64,000 nt of DNA from Panonychus citri. Its lineage: Eukaryota; Arthropoda; Arachnida; Trombidiformes; Tetranychidae. A model generated the notes under the pieces. The model did no database searches. It worked only from the letters and a program-made list of their open reading frames with translations, and was not told where the DNA came from. Shown piece after piece: positions 1-12,502 of the stretch. The stretch lies in the NCBI RefSeq assembly GCF_014898815.1, contig NW_026515535.1, positions 277,137 through 341,136 of the forward strand, in the 5' to 3' direction. The position numbers and the translations under genes were made by a program. Positions within the stretch are counted from its first letter, which is position 1; every line of letters starts with the position of its first letter.

Positions 1-239
1 TTATTCATTTGTCTTAGAAATTAATAAATCAATGAGGTAACAACATTTACTACTGGAAAAGTATTTCAAGTTAATGGGGAAACGGAAATGAAACATAAAA
101 AATCAATTAACATGAATGTTGTTCAGTTGAGGATGATTATGATTCATTGTCAACAGAACTTTTATCTCAAATCTTTTACTATATCTTCAATCATGAAATC
201 TGATTCTGTTGAATTCAAAGAGTGACAGAAAGATGAAGT

Positions 240-305
<66 letters not shown>

Positions 306-3300
306 AAAGTTCTGGATTCGGAATGTAACACAAATATAATTGAATGTCAGAAATTCAGTCTTCATGGAACATGAATTAATTGCTATTACATGTCATTAGA
401 TTTCATAATATTACATGGGAGAAATTCATCCATGATTATTATTCGGGTTTAGATCCAATGTCAGAAACAGTTGAGGTTCAATGAAAATTCATTTTTATTC
501 AGGTAAAAGAGGAAAAAGAAAGCGATAGAATATTGAAATTGAATTCTCATGATATTGGAAAAATTTTCTTGAATATTGGATTCTCATGATAATCAAGATC
601 ATCATCAACCTATTAATTCAATAACAATAATAATAAAAGTCACTCCCATAGATTGATAGTTGTAATAATAAACTACATAATCAATGGTAACAATTTCCAT
701 TCATGATTATCATGAATGAAAATATGTTTCAAGATGAAGATGATTATAGTTAGATGATAAGTGTAAATAAGGCTAATCAGCTAAATTGTCCCGATCGATA
801 ATAAATCTATTATTTTGATCGATAAAACAACAACAACAATCAACATTTATTAACAACTTTTCATGGCAATCACATGATAATCTCAGCACAAATAACAACA
901 ATTGGAAACGATAACGATAACCAATAAATAATAATAAGTATCATCAGTAATCAATTGTATCAATAATGTAATCAACTTGAGAGAGAGAGAGAGAGTAAAG
1001 ATTTAACCATGAAACTGATATTCAAACCCTATCAATACAATTCCGTATATATATTAATCATGATTTACAATTTTTCACCGAAAAGAGGAAGAAAAAAATT
1101 CACCATGGAATCAGTTGAGTTTCCAGGATTAATGAGAAACAAAGTAAAGAAAAAAAAAGATTAATAGAAACTTTTTTTAATCCTTTCAAGGATATTTAAA
1201 CTCATCTTTCCTAATCCTAATCTCCATGAATAATATTAATCTCATCAATTATCATCTCATATTATCTTAGTGACGGTCAGCACATTTCATTATTTATCCA
1301 TAGTTTTTCATGACAACTTACGATTAATAATCGGATACTCAGAACTTTTGAGATTTTTTTTCATTACATAACGATAAGAAAAAGATAATGAGAGTGAGAG
1401 AGAAACTTTTCCACCATCATCATCACCATGGAAAAGATGAGAACTCATTGTTTTCTTTTTTCATTCATGATCTGATTCTTTACATTATTTTCCATCTCCA
1501 TCTTCATCTTCCTCTTTCTATTATCATTACCTCTTCCTTTTTTCTCTCATCTTTCTTTCTTCAGAACATTTCATCCTTCCTCTAAAGTTCAGTTCTATTT
1601 GTATTCCAATTTTTTCCTTCTTCTTCTATTCTGATTACTTAAACTACTCCATCATGAAAGGGAAGGATAAAAAGTAACTGTTAACTACAACGTAAAAGAA
1701 ATCATGAAATTCATACATTTCATGATTCAAACTCAACTGAATCATGATGGCGTTGGATTCAATTGGATTTAAAAAGTTATATTTTAAATTCAACGAGAAA
1801 ATATTATCTCCCATGGAATGACCTTAAATAGAATCAACTAATTGTTGAAACAATTAAATTTAAAGTATTATAATGTAATCAGTAGATTATTATTTTCCTT
1901 TATCCTGTTATTTTTATTAGTTGGTTGATAATCGTAATTATCGTAATAATAATGAATAACTATTCATGAATATGATTCTCATGGTGGTGATAAAGGTTAA
2001 ATTCAATTTCATGGTAATCCAGGGAATTGGAAATATCAATAAACTCAAAGTCTCTAAATGAACTTTCAACTCTTGATATTATCAAGAATATAAAAAGTTA
2101 TCATTAAAACTTTTGGGATTGTAAATCAATCTAAATGATATCAAGTTGGAAACAAAAGTTTCAATGAGATTTCAATTGATAATCAACCTGATTTCATGAT
2201 AATGAATCAAATTTCATGATATAAATATTTTCTCATAATCCATCAATCATAATAAACTTTAAAATAGATATAAAATTCAAATCATTTTCATCAAGATATT
2301 ATAGTGAACCTGGTGAAAGCTTCAAATGCAAATGGTCACCAAGAGTATCATGATTATCATTATTGAAATTTCATGATAATGAATATCATTCAACTGGAAT
2401 GATATTGAAATGTAATTTTTTTCTCTTCTTCTTTTGATTAGACTTTCAAAAACACTGAAAATTCATTCAACTATTATTATTATTTTGATGATCACCCTGA
2501 GCAAGAAATTATCATCCTAAAGGCTGGTTATTGATTATTATCGTTGATTCTGTTGAATATTTACCCTGAAAGTTGAATCAACGTATTCTCATCATATTAA
2601 TTATTATAATGAAACTTTGTTCCATTTTCCTATTCTCAGAATTCCCTGAATTCTTGGTAGATTTTCCCTCCTATTGTTTTCTCAGCATTCCCTGAGTGTA
2701 ATCATCTTTTTCCTCATGTAATATTATCAAAAATCTCTGAGCAACATGACATGATGAATTATTATTAGTTTTATATCGATAATTATTTATCTTATTCTTT
2801 AAGAGAAAAGAATACAAAGATAATCTCATCTAAAATTAACAGAATTCTTCTGAACTTTCATGATAATATATTTAGAAACTTTTGTCGAAGAAAAAAAAAC
2901 TCCAATAAAAAACAAAGTTTTCGCTCATAAAACGATATAAGATGATAAAGAATTTAAATTCTTCCCATGGAGTACACACTGAAATATAAGAATTTTCTGA
3001 GTTTCGAATATTTTTTCATTCTTTCATTTCGCTTTTCCACCATTGAACTTGATTCGAAATGTTAATAAAATAATTTCTTTTAGTTTTTTTTCTGTCCATA
3101 GCCTAAGGGTTGCTACATCTTATCTTTGGAAGATTTTTCTTCATCATTCATTTTTCTTGATGATGAAGACAAGATGATGATAATGGAAGATTAATAAGAT
3201 TAGCCCAATGGGTGAATGATTGGAATAGGAAGTGGAAATCAGTAAGGAAAAAAATTCTCTCTCTTTTAAAAGAAAAGTAATAACTTTGAATAGTATTTCA

Positions 3301-3866
3301 GAATAGCAGATAAGTGATGATGACCAATGGGCAGACATTTTCTATTATCAGTTTTATACCAATTTCATGGGTGAATTTTCATCACCAAGAATAAGAATCG
3401 AATGTGACTGAGGAGAGAAAAAAAAGTTTTCCAGCTTAAGGCAACACTTTTATCTCAAAGAAGCTGAGAAGTTCAGTTGATCCAGAATTTGGAACATTTT
3501 TTTTTTCCTTCTTCTTTACTTCTCTTTTCTCTTTCTCTCTCTCTCTCTCTTTTCTTATTTCTGGCATTCCCCTGATTCCCATGGTAAAGGTTGATTCTCA
3601 ACCTTATCATGGTAAATCGATAACAGTAAAAGTAAAATCAATGATTCCAAAGGTTCTAATGATAAGGTTAACAATAGAGGTTGTTGAGGTGGAGGTGATA
3701 TTGTTGTTAATAAACTGACTGAATGAGTTGAATGAGTATTTGGAATGAAATTATTTTATCATTTAAAGGAAATTTAAGTTAATTGTTTGTCTCTGAGAAG
3801 AGGGAAAATTTTTCTCTCCAATTAATTAACTCAGTAAATATAACGGTAAATTTAGTCTTCACTTAC
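1..3866. other. non-coding, low-complexity region
   Basis: No convincing exon was seen. The stretch is AT-rich with many ATCATGAT-like words, (GA)n and (CT)n tracts and ATC/GAT runs. Open frames here are short and made of simple-repeat peptides. It may be intron of the gene whose possible first exon ends at 3867 on the minus strand, since that exon's downstream partner is not visible in this stretch. Confidence 0.6.
241..299. repeat. (AG)n microsatellite
   Basis: A perfect AG dinucleotide run of about 59 bases. It yields a Ser-Leu run in an overlapping open frame, which is an artefact. Confidence 0.98.
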
Positions 3867-4113
3867 CATCTCGTCGTACTCTTGATTGTTCACTGTCAAT
3901 TTGATTGTTGGTGTTTACTTTGTCATTTGATGGTTCCAAGGGGGTGGAAAGTTGTGATGATGACAATAAAGATGATGATGATGATGATGAGGATGAGGAT
4001 AAAACTGATGATAATGATGAGATTGAATCATTTGAATCAACGGTGACAATTACATTGGACAATAATGAGCCACTTTGAATGCACAATAATAATAAATTGT
4101 ACAATAAAAACAT
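3867..4113 (-). CDS. possible first coding exon of a secreted or precursor protein (partial)
   Basis: The ATG at 4113 opens with a hydrophobic leader (MFLLYNLLLLCIQSGSLLS) that looks like a signal peptide. A Ser-rich stretch follows, encoded largely by a GAT/ATC repeat, and then the basic motif RVRRD, a possible furin-type processing site. The frame runs into a very good splice donor (GATG then GTAAGTG) at 3867/3866, leaving phase 1. No continuation exon was recognised to the left, so the rest probably lies beyond the window or after a long intron. The product is unknown; a secreted precursor fits but is inference. The Ser run inflates the open frame, so the exon could be spurious. It points away from the P5A ATPase gene. 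Confidence 0.4.
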
Positions 4114-5107
4114 GATTCAATTTGATTTACAATTAGATTTATATGTTTTCTTATTATAAAAGGAAAAGGTTAACAATTAACTAATTATTATTAAACTATT
4201 TGTTTTGGTCTTGGTAGTGTTTTTTTTTTACTTGATTGTTGTTGTTGTTTATTTAAACTTAATTGGATTAAGAAAGTTAATCTTCTTAATGTTTAATGAT
4301 AATGGTGGATGATGAAAATGATAATAATAACAATCAGTTAATCCTCATGATTATGTAATTGAGCGGAATGAAAAAACAATTAAAACGTTTCAACGCACAA
4401 AAAATGGTTTTGTTTTTGATGTTGATGATTAAGTTGATTACGAATTGAGGTTTTGTTGTTAATCACTTGATAATCATAATTTGATTGTTATTTACTTTTG
4501 AATCAACTAATTAAATCCCTTGTCAAGTTGATTGTAATCGTTAAGATAATGATAATGATGATATTGGTTAATTGTTGACAAGAAACACATGATGTTTATT
4601 GAATTTGAACAATTTAAAAATGAAACTAAATCACTGATTAGTTGATTGGGTAGACCATTTTTTTTGCTTCTCCTGTTGATTAATAAATTGATTTGAAATT
4701 TACTATGATGGATAAGCTTTTAATCACCGATTAAGAGAGAAAGAGAAAGAGAAAGAGAAAGAGAGAGAGAGAGAGAGATGAAAAATTATTGAAAGATGAT
4801 GAAGATGAGGATGACAATTTTGTTTTGTTTCTTTTTTTCGTATTGTGTTAAATTTTTGTGATGAACAACAAGAGGATTAAGATTAACAATTTCGACAATT
4901 AACTCGATTCACTTTGATTCATTTCGTATCTTCATCTTCCATTTTTATCTTCATTCTCTTTCTTTTTCTCTCTCTCTTCCGTCAACAAACTAATATCATT
5001 CTTCAAATGTAACTTATCCTCATCCTCGAAAGGTTCATCTTTACAGTTATGTTTCATGTTCCTTTCAGTTTTCACTCATTTCATCCTCATCCTCATCCTT
5101 ATCTTCA

Positions 5108-5138
<31 letters not shown>

Positions 5139-6063
5139 CTCTTTCTCTTCATCCTATGACCTCATTCTCTATAAACCATGATGATAAAAGATGCAATTCT
5201 GTTGATTCGACTCATTTCCGATTCAATCGAACAGAAAATTTCCTTTTTATTTCTTTTCTCACTTATCCTTAGATAATTCACTAAACTTTCTCTGAGTAAT
5301 TCATTTGCTAATTCAATTAAATTTCAATCGTTAACCAAATGGTAAAAATAAAAAGATTAATTGATCAAAATTAATTTTCTGTCCATTTTAAATTTACCGC
5401 TTTTCTTTAAAATTCTGTTGACTATCAAACTCGTTGCCATGGTTACCATTTGGATCCAGATACTTGATCATAATCCGAATTTTTATTTTTTCTTTTAATC
5501 ATTTTCTTCAATTTCTTTTGGTTAAATTTTTTTTTTCTCAAGATTTTAATTCAATTACATTGTAATTTAATTGTTTTTTTCTTCAATGGATTACAATTAC
5601 TTTTACAATTGAAAAGTTTAATCATTTCAGGTGCTGTCAGTTTACTTTGAATGATTTTTGTTGCGAAAAATTTGGATACAAATTGTGAGATAAATACAAT
5701 TCAATCTCTGATGATGTAAGATTAATAATGTGCATTAAACTTGTTATCTGAACATATTTAGACTAATTTAGAATTTTTCTTTCCTTAATTCAGGTAATTC
5801 TAATTTAATTTGGCTCCTTTCTAGGATTATCCATATTCTTGGTTGATGTTTAAAACTCTAATTAACATCTGACATCGTTTAATTTTCTCTTCCATCTTTC
5901 TGGTTCAGTGTGTTGGTAACATCTTTTGCTATCTCTGTCTTCTTTTCTTCATCTCTCTCTCTCTCTCTCCTTTTTTCTTTCTATTTGGAAGAGACTATTT
6001 TTTTCTCTCTCTTCTGTCTATCGTGCGTGTCTTTTCTCTACCTGCCTACCACCTTCCTCAATC
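4114..6063. other. intergenic region upstream of the P5A ATPase gene
   Basis: No gene was seen. It holds purine and pyrimidine microsatellites (around 4735-4779 and 5110-5150) and a CT-rich stretch (about 5940-6030) that is probably promoter or 5' UTR of the ATPase gene. If the minus-strand exon at 3867-4113 is real, this is a divergent promoter region. Confidence 0.5.
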
Positions 6064-9000
6064 ATGGCAAAGATCAGAGATTCGGTTGACGAATTGGTTT
6101 CCCATGTATCATGTTACAATTCGCGTCCCCTTCTTTTCCATTTGTACCTGGCCCCTTTTCTGTGTATCTATGTTTTTCTCATCAATCTTTGGTTTGTTAA
6201 ATATTCTACAACTGAATCTCAAGAGATTTGGTTCATTTGGGTGGCTGTTGCAGTTATCTTACAAATACTTACTTACCTTTTCTGCCATTGGTCAGTAGAT
6301 GTAAATTGTTTCCTTGCCTTTAGTAAGGTGAGTTTTCCGGTCATTTTTTACTTTTCCTTTTATTAATATCTATCGGTATTTATCAATCTTTCAATAGATT
6401 CTCCAGACATAGAAAGAAAATCTTTTTGACTACATCATCATTATCACCATCATATGTTGTAACATTTGGCTCTCTCTTTTTTTCCTTTACTTCTGATTAT
6501 TTATCCTTTCTTCAGGTTTCCCATCCATCTTTAGGAGAATTTGCTAAAGTTGTACCAACACCTAATAATGGATCAACTGAATTGGTGCGATTATGTCGAT
6601 CTAAAATATCGGATGATAATAGTGAAATTTTATGGTTTCGATTTCAAAAGACTAAATATATTTACAATGAGAAAGATGGACAGTTTGAGGTTCTCAAATT
6701 TCCAGTTAATTTAAATCTATCCTTTTACCTGGAATGGAAAGGGCACCAAGAAGAGAATGAACTTTCCCTTGCTGAGAAACATTATGGTAAAAATGATTTG
6801 GAAATGGTTGTACCTGAATTTATGGAACTTTTTAAAGAACGAGCAACAGCACCTTTCTTTGTTTTCCAAGTTTTCTGTGTTGCTCTTTGGTGTTTAGATG
6901 AATTCTGGTATTATTCTCTATTCACTCTATTCATGTTAATAGCATTTGAATGTGTTCTTGTTCAACAACAATTGAGAAATCTTTCCGAAATTCGTAAAAT
7001 GGGAAACAAACCTTATCCAATTCAAGTTTACCGTAATCGTAGATGGAGATCAATTCCAAGTGATGAACTTGTACCTGGTGATATAATCTCTGTAAATAGA
7101 TCTCAAAATGATAATCTTGTTCCTTGTGATCTTTTATTACTTCGAGGTTCATGTATTGTCGATGAATCTATGTTAACCGGTGAATCTGTTCCCCAAATGA
7201 AGGAACCAATTGAAAATGTTAATGAACTTGATCGACCTCTTGATGTTGACGCTGATGGAAGACTTCATATCCTCTATGGAGGTACCAAAGTTGTTCAAAA
7301 TACTCCACCCGTTAAATCAACCACCGGTATTAAAGGTAATTAATCCCTCTACCAATTTTCATCATTTACCAATGGACGAAATTTAATCTTATGTATTTAT
7401 TTTCCATCTCTTAGCTTCTGATGGAGGTTGTACTGCCTACGTTTTGCGAACTAGTTTCAATACATCCCAAGGAAAATTACTTCGAACTATTTTGTTTGGT
7501 GTTAAACGAGTTACTGCCAACAATTTAGAAACATTTGCATTCATCTTATTCCTATTGGTGTTTGCAATTGCGGCAGCAAGTTACGTTTGGATTAAAGGAA
7601 CTGAAGATCCAAAAAGAAATCGTTATAAACTTTTCCTCGAGTGTACACTCATTTTAACTTCAGTCGTTCCTCCAGAGCTTCCAATTGAATTATCTCTTGC
7701 TGTAAATACTTCCCTTTTATCTCTATCAAAGCTATGTAAGTTCCACAATTTTCATCAATTGTTTTATCATCTAATTAATTTTAAATATTCTTCCTTTTTT
7801 CTTCCTCCAATTAGTTATTTTTTGTACTGAACCTTTTCGCATTCCCTTTGCCGGTAAAGTTGAAATTTGCTGCTTTGATAAAACTGGTACTTTAACCAGT
7901 GACGATCTTGTAGTTGAAGGAATCACCGGAATCAAGGGTCAAGGTATATAACATATACACATCTCCCTCGTTACCTTATTGTTCAGTAATATTATTAAAT
8001 GAAATTAATTTTTATTTCTATTTGATTAATAGAAAAACCATCGACGAGTATTATTCCTGTTACCGATGCTCCTCCCGAGACTATTCAAGTTTTAGCCGCT
8101 TGTCATTCCCTGGTTCAATTAGATGATGGTTTAGTAGGTGATCCTTTAGAAAAGTCAATTCTTTCCGCAATCGATTGGACACTTACCAAAGGCGAAGCTG
8201 TAATACCCAAAAAGGGTAAACATCCGGCTGTTAAGATTTTCCATCGATTCCATTTCTCATCTAGTCTAAAGAGAATGTCAGTTATCGCTGGTTACACACC
8301 AACTGGATCCCAAGGAACTACTTATTTAGGTTTAACGAAAGGAGCACCCGAAGTACTTCGTAACATGGTTAGTCTTTAATTTTAGACAATCGATTATGAT
8401 TTGATTGAATTTCTCGTTTTTGTCTCTTTTTGTCGGTTTGTTTAATTCATTTATTTGTTTTCTTTTACAGTTTACCAAAGTTCCTGAAAATTATGATGAA
8501 ATTTACATCTCCATGTCTAAAAAAGGAGCTCGTATATTATCATTGGGCCGAAAAGAGATGGGAAATTTATCTCATCAAGAATTACGAGATATTACTCGTG
8601 ATGATATTGAGAAAAATTTAGAATTTGTTGGCTTCATTGTGATTTCATGTCCACTCAAAAAAGATTCCAAAGTTGTGATAAAAGAGATCATTGATTCAAG
8701 TCATTATGTAAGTTCTTGTGAATATTAATCAAATGAATATTTTATCATCTCTCTCCACCATTGGTATCAAGATACTAAGATACTTATTACAACTAATTTT
8801 ATCATTTCTTTTAATTATTTATTTTCACCAGGTCATGATGATTACTGGAGATGGACCTTTAACTGCTTGTCATGTTGCCAGGGAACTTAACTTCTGTAGA
8901 AATGATGACACTTTGATTTTAACATCTTCTCAAACAAAGAATGGTAATTAAATCGATAAACTTATAATTTATTCAATTTGGAAAACTTAATTAGTCTTAT

Positions 9001-10823
9001 TGAAATGAGTTTTCTTTTAATTTTTGCTACCAGAAACCCAATGGAAATGGAAAGGTATCTACGATGAATCTGAACACGAGTGTATACCAAATATGAAAAG
9101 AGAGTTTTATCAAAATTATGATCTTTGCCTTACCGGTGATGGAATGAATTATTTACTCGAGAATCATAATAAATTTTTCTACTCAATACTTCCTCATATT
9201 GTTGTTTGGGCTCGAGTTGCACCTAAACAAAAGGTAAATTTACTCAATCGGATTGGAAATAATTTGATACTTATTTTTATCTTTTCTTTTCTCCTTTTAT
9301 TTTACTTTATTTTTTTTTAGGAATTTGTTATAACATCATTGAAAAGTTTAGGATACACAACATTAATGTGCGGTGACGGAACTAATGATGTTGGTGCTTT
9401 AAAACACGCTGAAGTTGGTGTTGCATTACTCACTCATGCTCCTCTTACACCGAATGATTTTAAACCCCGGAAACCCATTGATGCAGCAGCTATTGGTTCA
9501 AATCTATTCCCATCTTCTGATTTAAACTCTCCTGGTAATCGTAATAGATTAACTCGTCGTGGTGAACCAACAAGGGATAGATCAAGTTTATTAGGTTCTA
9601 GTCAACGAGCCCAACCACCGGCTACTCGAGCTGAAAGATATGCTGAGATGCAGCGGAATCTTCAGAAAATGTTACAAGAAATGGATGAACAAGAAAAGGC
9701 TTCAATTGTCAAATTGGGTGATGCAAGTATTGCCGCTCCATTCACATCAAAATTATCTTCCATTCAATGTGGTAAGTAAATTTTTTCCTAAATTAATTTG
9801 ATTTATCCATTATGGTTACAACTAACTCATTTTCATCTTATTTTTTTTTTATTCTCTTCACTTGATTAGTTTGTCACATTATTAAACAAGGACGATGTAC
9901 CCTTGTTACCACACTTCAAATGTTCAAAATTTTGGCTTTGAACGCACTTATTTTGGCCTACAGTCACAGCGTCCTTTACTTAGATGGAATTAAATTTAGC
10001 GATGGTCAAGCAACACTACAAGGTTTCCTTTTGGCTGGTTGCTTTCTTTTTATATCTCGTTCAAAGGTACAACTATTATATAGTTTTAATTTGTTAATAA
10101 TAATCATGAATTCATTTTGTACTAATCATGTTATTTTTTTTCCTTCTTTTTCCAGCCACTAACGGTACTTTCAAAGACTAGACCATTAGCCAATATTTTC
10201 AATATTTACACCATATCAACAGTCATGTTACAATTTGCTATTCACTTTTGTACCCTAATTTATCTGGTTCGAGAAGCAAACGCCCGTACACCTCCCAAAA
10301 GCGATGAATTTGCCAACTTGGAATCAGAATTTCAACCATCTCTTTTAAATAGTACAGTTTATATAATTTCAGTTGCACTTCAAGTGTCAACTTTTGCTGT
10401 CAATTATAAGGTAACCTTTTCTTTCATCCTAACTTGGAGCCATATATTAATTATTTCTATACTCTATTTTTTTTAACCACCGGTTACAGGGTCATCCATT
10501 TATGGAAAGTTTGAGACAAAACAAACCCTTAATGTATAGCATTTTTGGCTCTATCATTGCGGTCATCGCTTTAGTTACCGGCTATTTCCCTGACTTAGCC
10601 CAACAATTTGCTATTGTTGAATTCCCACAAGAAGTAAGTTAATCAATCGATCAAAACACGACTTAAACCACTCAATCCTCCAATTATTATAACTTTTACC
10701 TTTTAATTTCTTTAGTTCCAAGTGGTCGTATTAACCGTATTAGGAGCCGATTTAACTTTAGCTTTTGCTATTGATAGAACATGTGAATTTCTATTTGGAA
10801 AAGGAAGATTAAGAAAGATATAG
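6064..10823 (+). CDS. ATP13A1: P5A-type cation-transporting ATPase (ATP13A1/Spf1 orthologue), ER helix dislocase
   Basis: Thirteen exons join in frame with GT-AG introns: 6064-6327, 6516-7335, 7415-7735, 7815-7943, 8033-8367, 8471-8707, 8832-8943, 9034-9233, 9321-9771, 9870-10066, 10156-10410, 10490-10633 and 10716-10823. The product is 1190 aa, the usual size for this family. Visible landmarks are the actuator motif TGES (309-312), the P5A signature PPELP in the membrane helix (447-451), the phosphorylation motif DKTGT (Asp490) and the hinge GDGTND (824-829), plus N- and C-terminal membrane segments. P5A ATPases sit in the ER membrane and extract mis-inserted or mistargeted transmembrane helices, such as mitochondrial tail anchors. 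The ATG at 6064 is chosen because the following residues match the family's short N-terminus and two membrane segments. All catalytic residues are present, so it should be functional. It is tail-to-tail with the serotonin receptor gene. Confidence 0.95.
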
Positions 10824-11743
10824 ACCCTGGTAAATTTCGGATATTAAACAATTAGATAAAAAAAAAGTCTATTTAATTAACTATTTAAATATCTTGTAAC
10901 AATCTATTTATACCTGTTGTTTGTACCTTTGATGTTGTCAAATAATCCGTCACAATCTTGAGGTGTCACTAAGAAACCATTTATATAGATACATGTACTT
11001 GTCAATTTGATTTCTTTTTCTTTGACAATTTCAACTGAATCTCAAACTTTCTTCACCACAATCAATTGAACAAACTGAAGTTATCGTTTTTATGATTCAG
11101 CCAAAATTGAAAAGGAAAAGGAAATACAAAAAAAAGTCACCAAATTATCCTTCCCTCCCTCCACCTGATCGTTAATCATTAATTAAGCGGAATCATTTGT
11201 TTTTACAATTCAATGGGAAATCCCTGTGATCTGATGTGTTTAAATCCTCTCCTCAATGGTGATTAACAAAAGTCTTGACCGATTTGATGTCCAGTTATCA
11301 CTTCTCAAAATTTTGCCTCTAATCTGGAGATAAATTAAATCAAACAATCAATTAACCATCAAATCTCAATTTAAAAGTTTCAACCAATATATTACATTGG
11401 AAGCAGCAAACAATACAAACTTGGCCTTTCAGCAAGTTTAAACTAAATCCAATCATTCAAATCAACTTTTGGTCATTATCAGCCTAACAAAATTGTTGAC
11501 AATTACAGTCAACAATTAATTATGATCAATTTTTGACTTTTAATTGTTTCTTTTTTACCAAAAAAAAGCAAAATTTATATTATAAGTTTTTGTTTTATCT
11601 TGATGATCCAAAAAAAGTGATATAACATTTAACGTACATTATAATTATGATTTATATATTTACAATTAGATAAACTTGTTAATTGTAATCAATTTTGATG
11701 ATGTTTTAATCAAACGGTTAAAAGTTTGATCTTTTGTTACAAT
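10824..11743. other. convergent intergenic region / 3' UTRs
   Basis: This gap lies between the stops of the P5A ATPase (+) and the serotonin receptor (-). It is AT-rich with no open frame of interest. It must hold both 3' UTRs, but I did not see an unambiguous AATAAA for either. Confidence 0.6.
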
Positions 11744-12502
11744 TTACACATTACAAGAAGCCCTCGAGTGGCGACCAGTTAAAATACGCTGAAAGGCCGT
11801 CCTGAATTCTGGGCTGAAAATGGTGTAAATTATTGGATTAAGAGTCGAATTGGTAAAACCTAACCAGGAAAATATACTCTGGACCGTTTTGGGAGGGGCA
11901 CATGAGTCACCACAAATCGGCCTTATAAGAGCTAAAATAAAAAAGGGTAACCAACAGATGACAAAAACTCCCGTTATAATGGCCAAAGTTTTTGCCGCTT
12001 TACGTTCACGTTTAGCCTCAAGCGATTCCTTGGTTCCAGGTAAAGGTGATGGATGATGATTATGATGATTTTGATGATTATTCACCTGACAATAAGTCTT
12101 TGAATTAGGTGACCCTGGATCGCTTGTCTTAATAATTAGTGAGCTTTTAATTGATCCAGTGGCGTTTAATTTAACCTCATTCGTGGTGTTAATTGTTTCC
12201 GTACTTTGGTGTAAATTTTCATGATAACCACCATTCGAGGTTGACCCCAAATTGTTACCATTTTCATCTGATTTAATCTCATCTCCCAAACAGCTCAAAT
12301 CCTTAGCACTATTATTATTATTTTTACAATGAACGCTATTGTTTTTACTGTTATTATTATTATTATTATCGTCGCTTGTGATGATCGTTGAGTCCATTTC
12401 TTTACATCGATTGGTATCACTTTTGGCTAACGAAGCGTTTGCATGACGAAGATTCGATGTCATGTTTCGTCCTGGTTTATGGCGAATTCGTTTTTTGGCA
12501 AC
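11744..12502 (-). CDS. 5-HT1-like serotonin receptor, last coding exon (intracellular loop 3, TM6, TM7, tail)
   Basis: Read on the minus strand from a splice acceptor (CTCAAG at 12505-12503) to the TAA at 11744, this exon gives 252 residues. It continues phase 0 from the exon at 40001-40690: the join ...WRIYK then VAKKRIRHKPG is the usual TM5/loop-3 transition of amine receptors. Loop 3 is long and rich in Asn and Ser. It is followed by KRERKAAKTLAI, TM6 with CWLPFF, and TM7 with NSTLNPIIYTIF, then a short tail with Cys near the end (possible palmitoylation). TM6 and TM7 resemble arthropod 5-HT1 receptors. These Gi-coupled receptors act at the plasma membrane; coupling is family knowledge, not seen here. 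Together the two exons make a complete seven-helix receptor of 482 aa. Confidence 0.9.
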   Translation of the reverse strand, partial: VAKKRIRHKPGRNMTSNLRHANASLAKSDTNRCKEMDSTIITSDDNNNNNNSKNNSVHCKNNNNSAKDLSCLGDEIKSDENGNNLGSTSNGGYHENLHQSTETINTTNEVKLNATGSIKSSLIIKTSDPGSPNSKTYCQVNNHQNHHNHHPSPLPGTKESLEAKRERKAAKTLAIITGVFVICWLPFFILALIRPICGDSCAPPKTVQSIFSWLGFTNSTLNPIIYTIFSPEFRTAFQRILTGRHSRASCNV

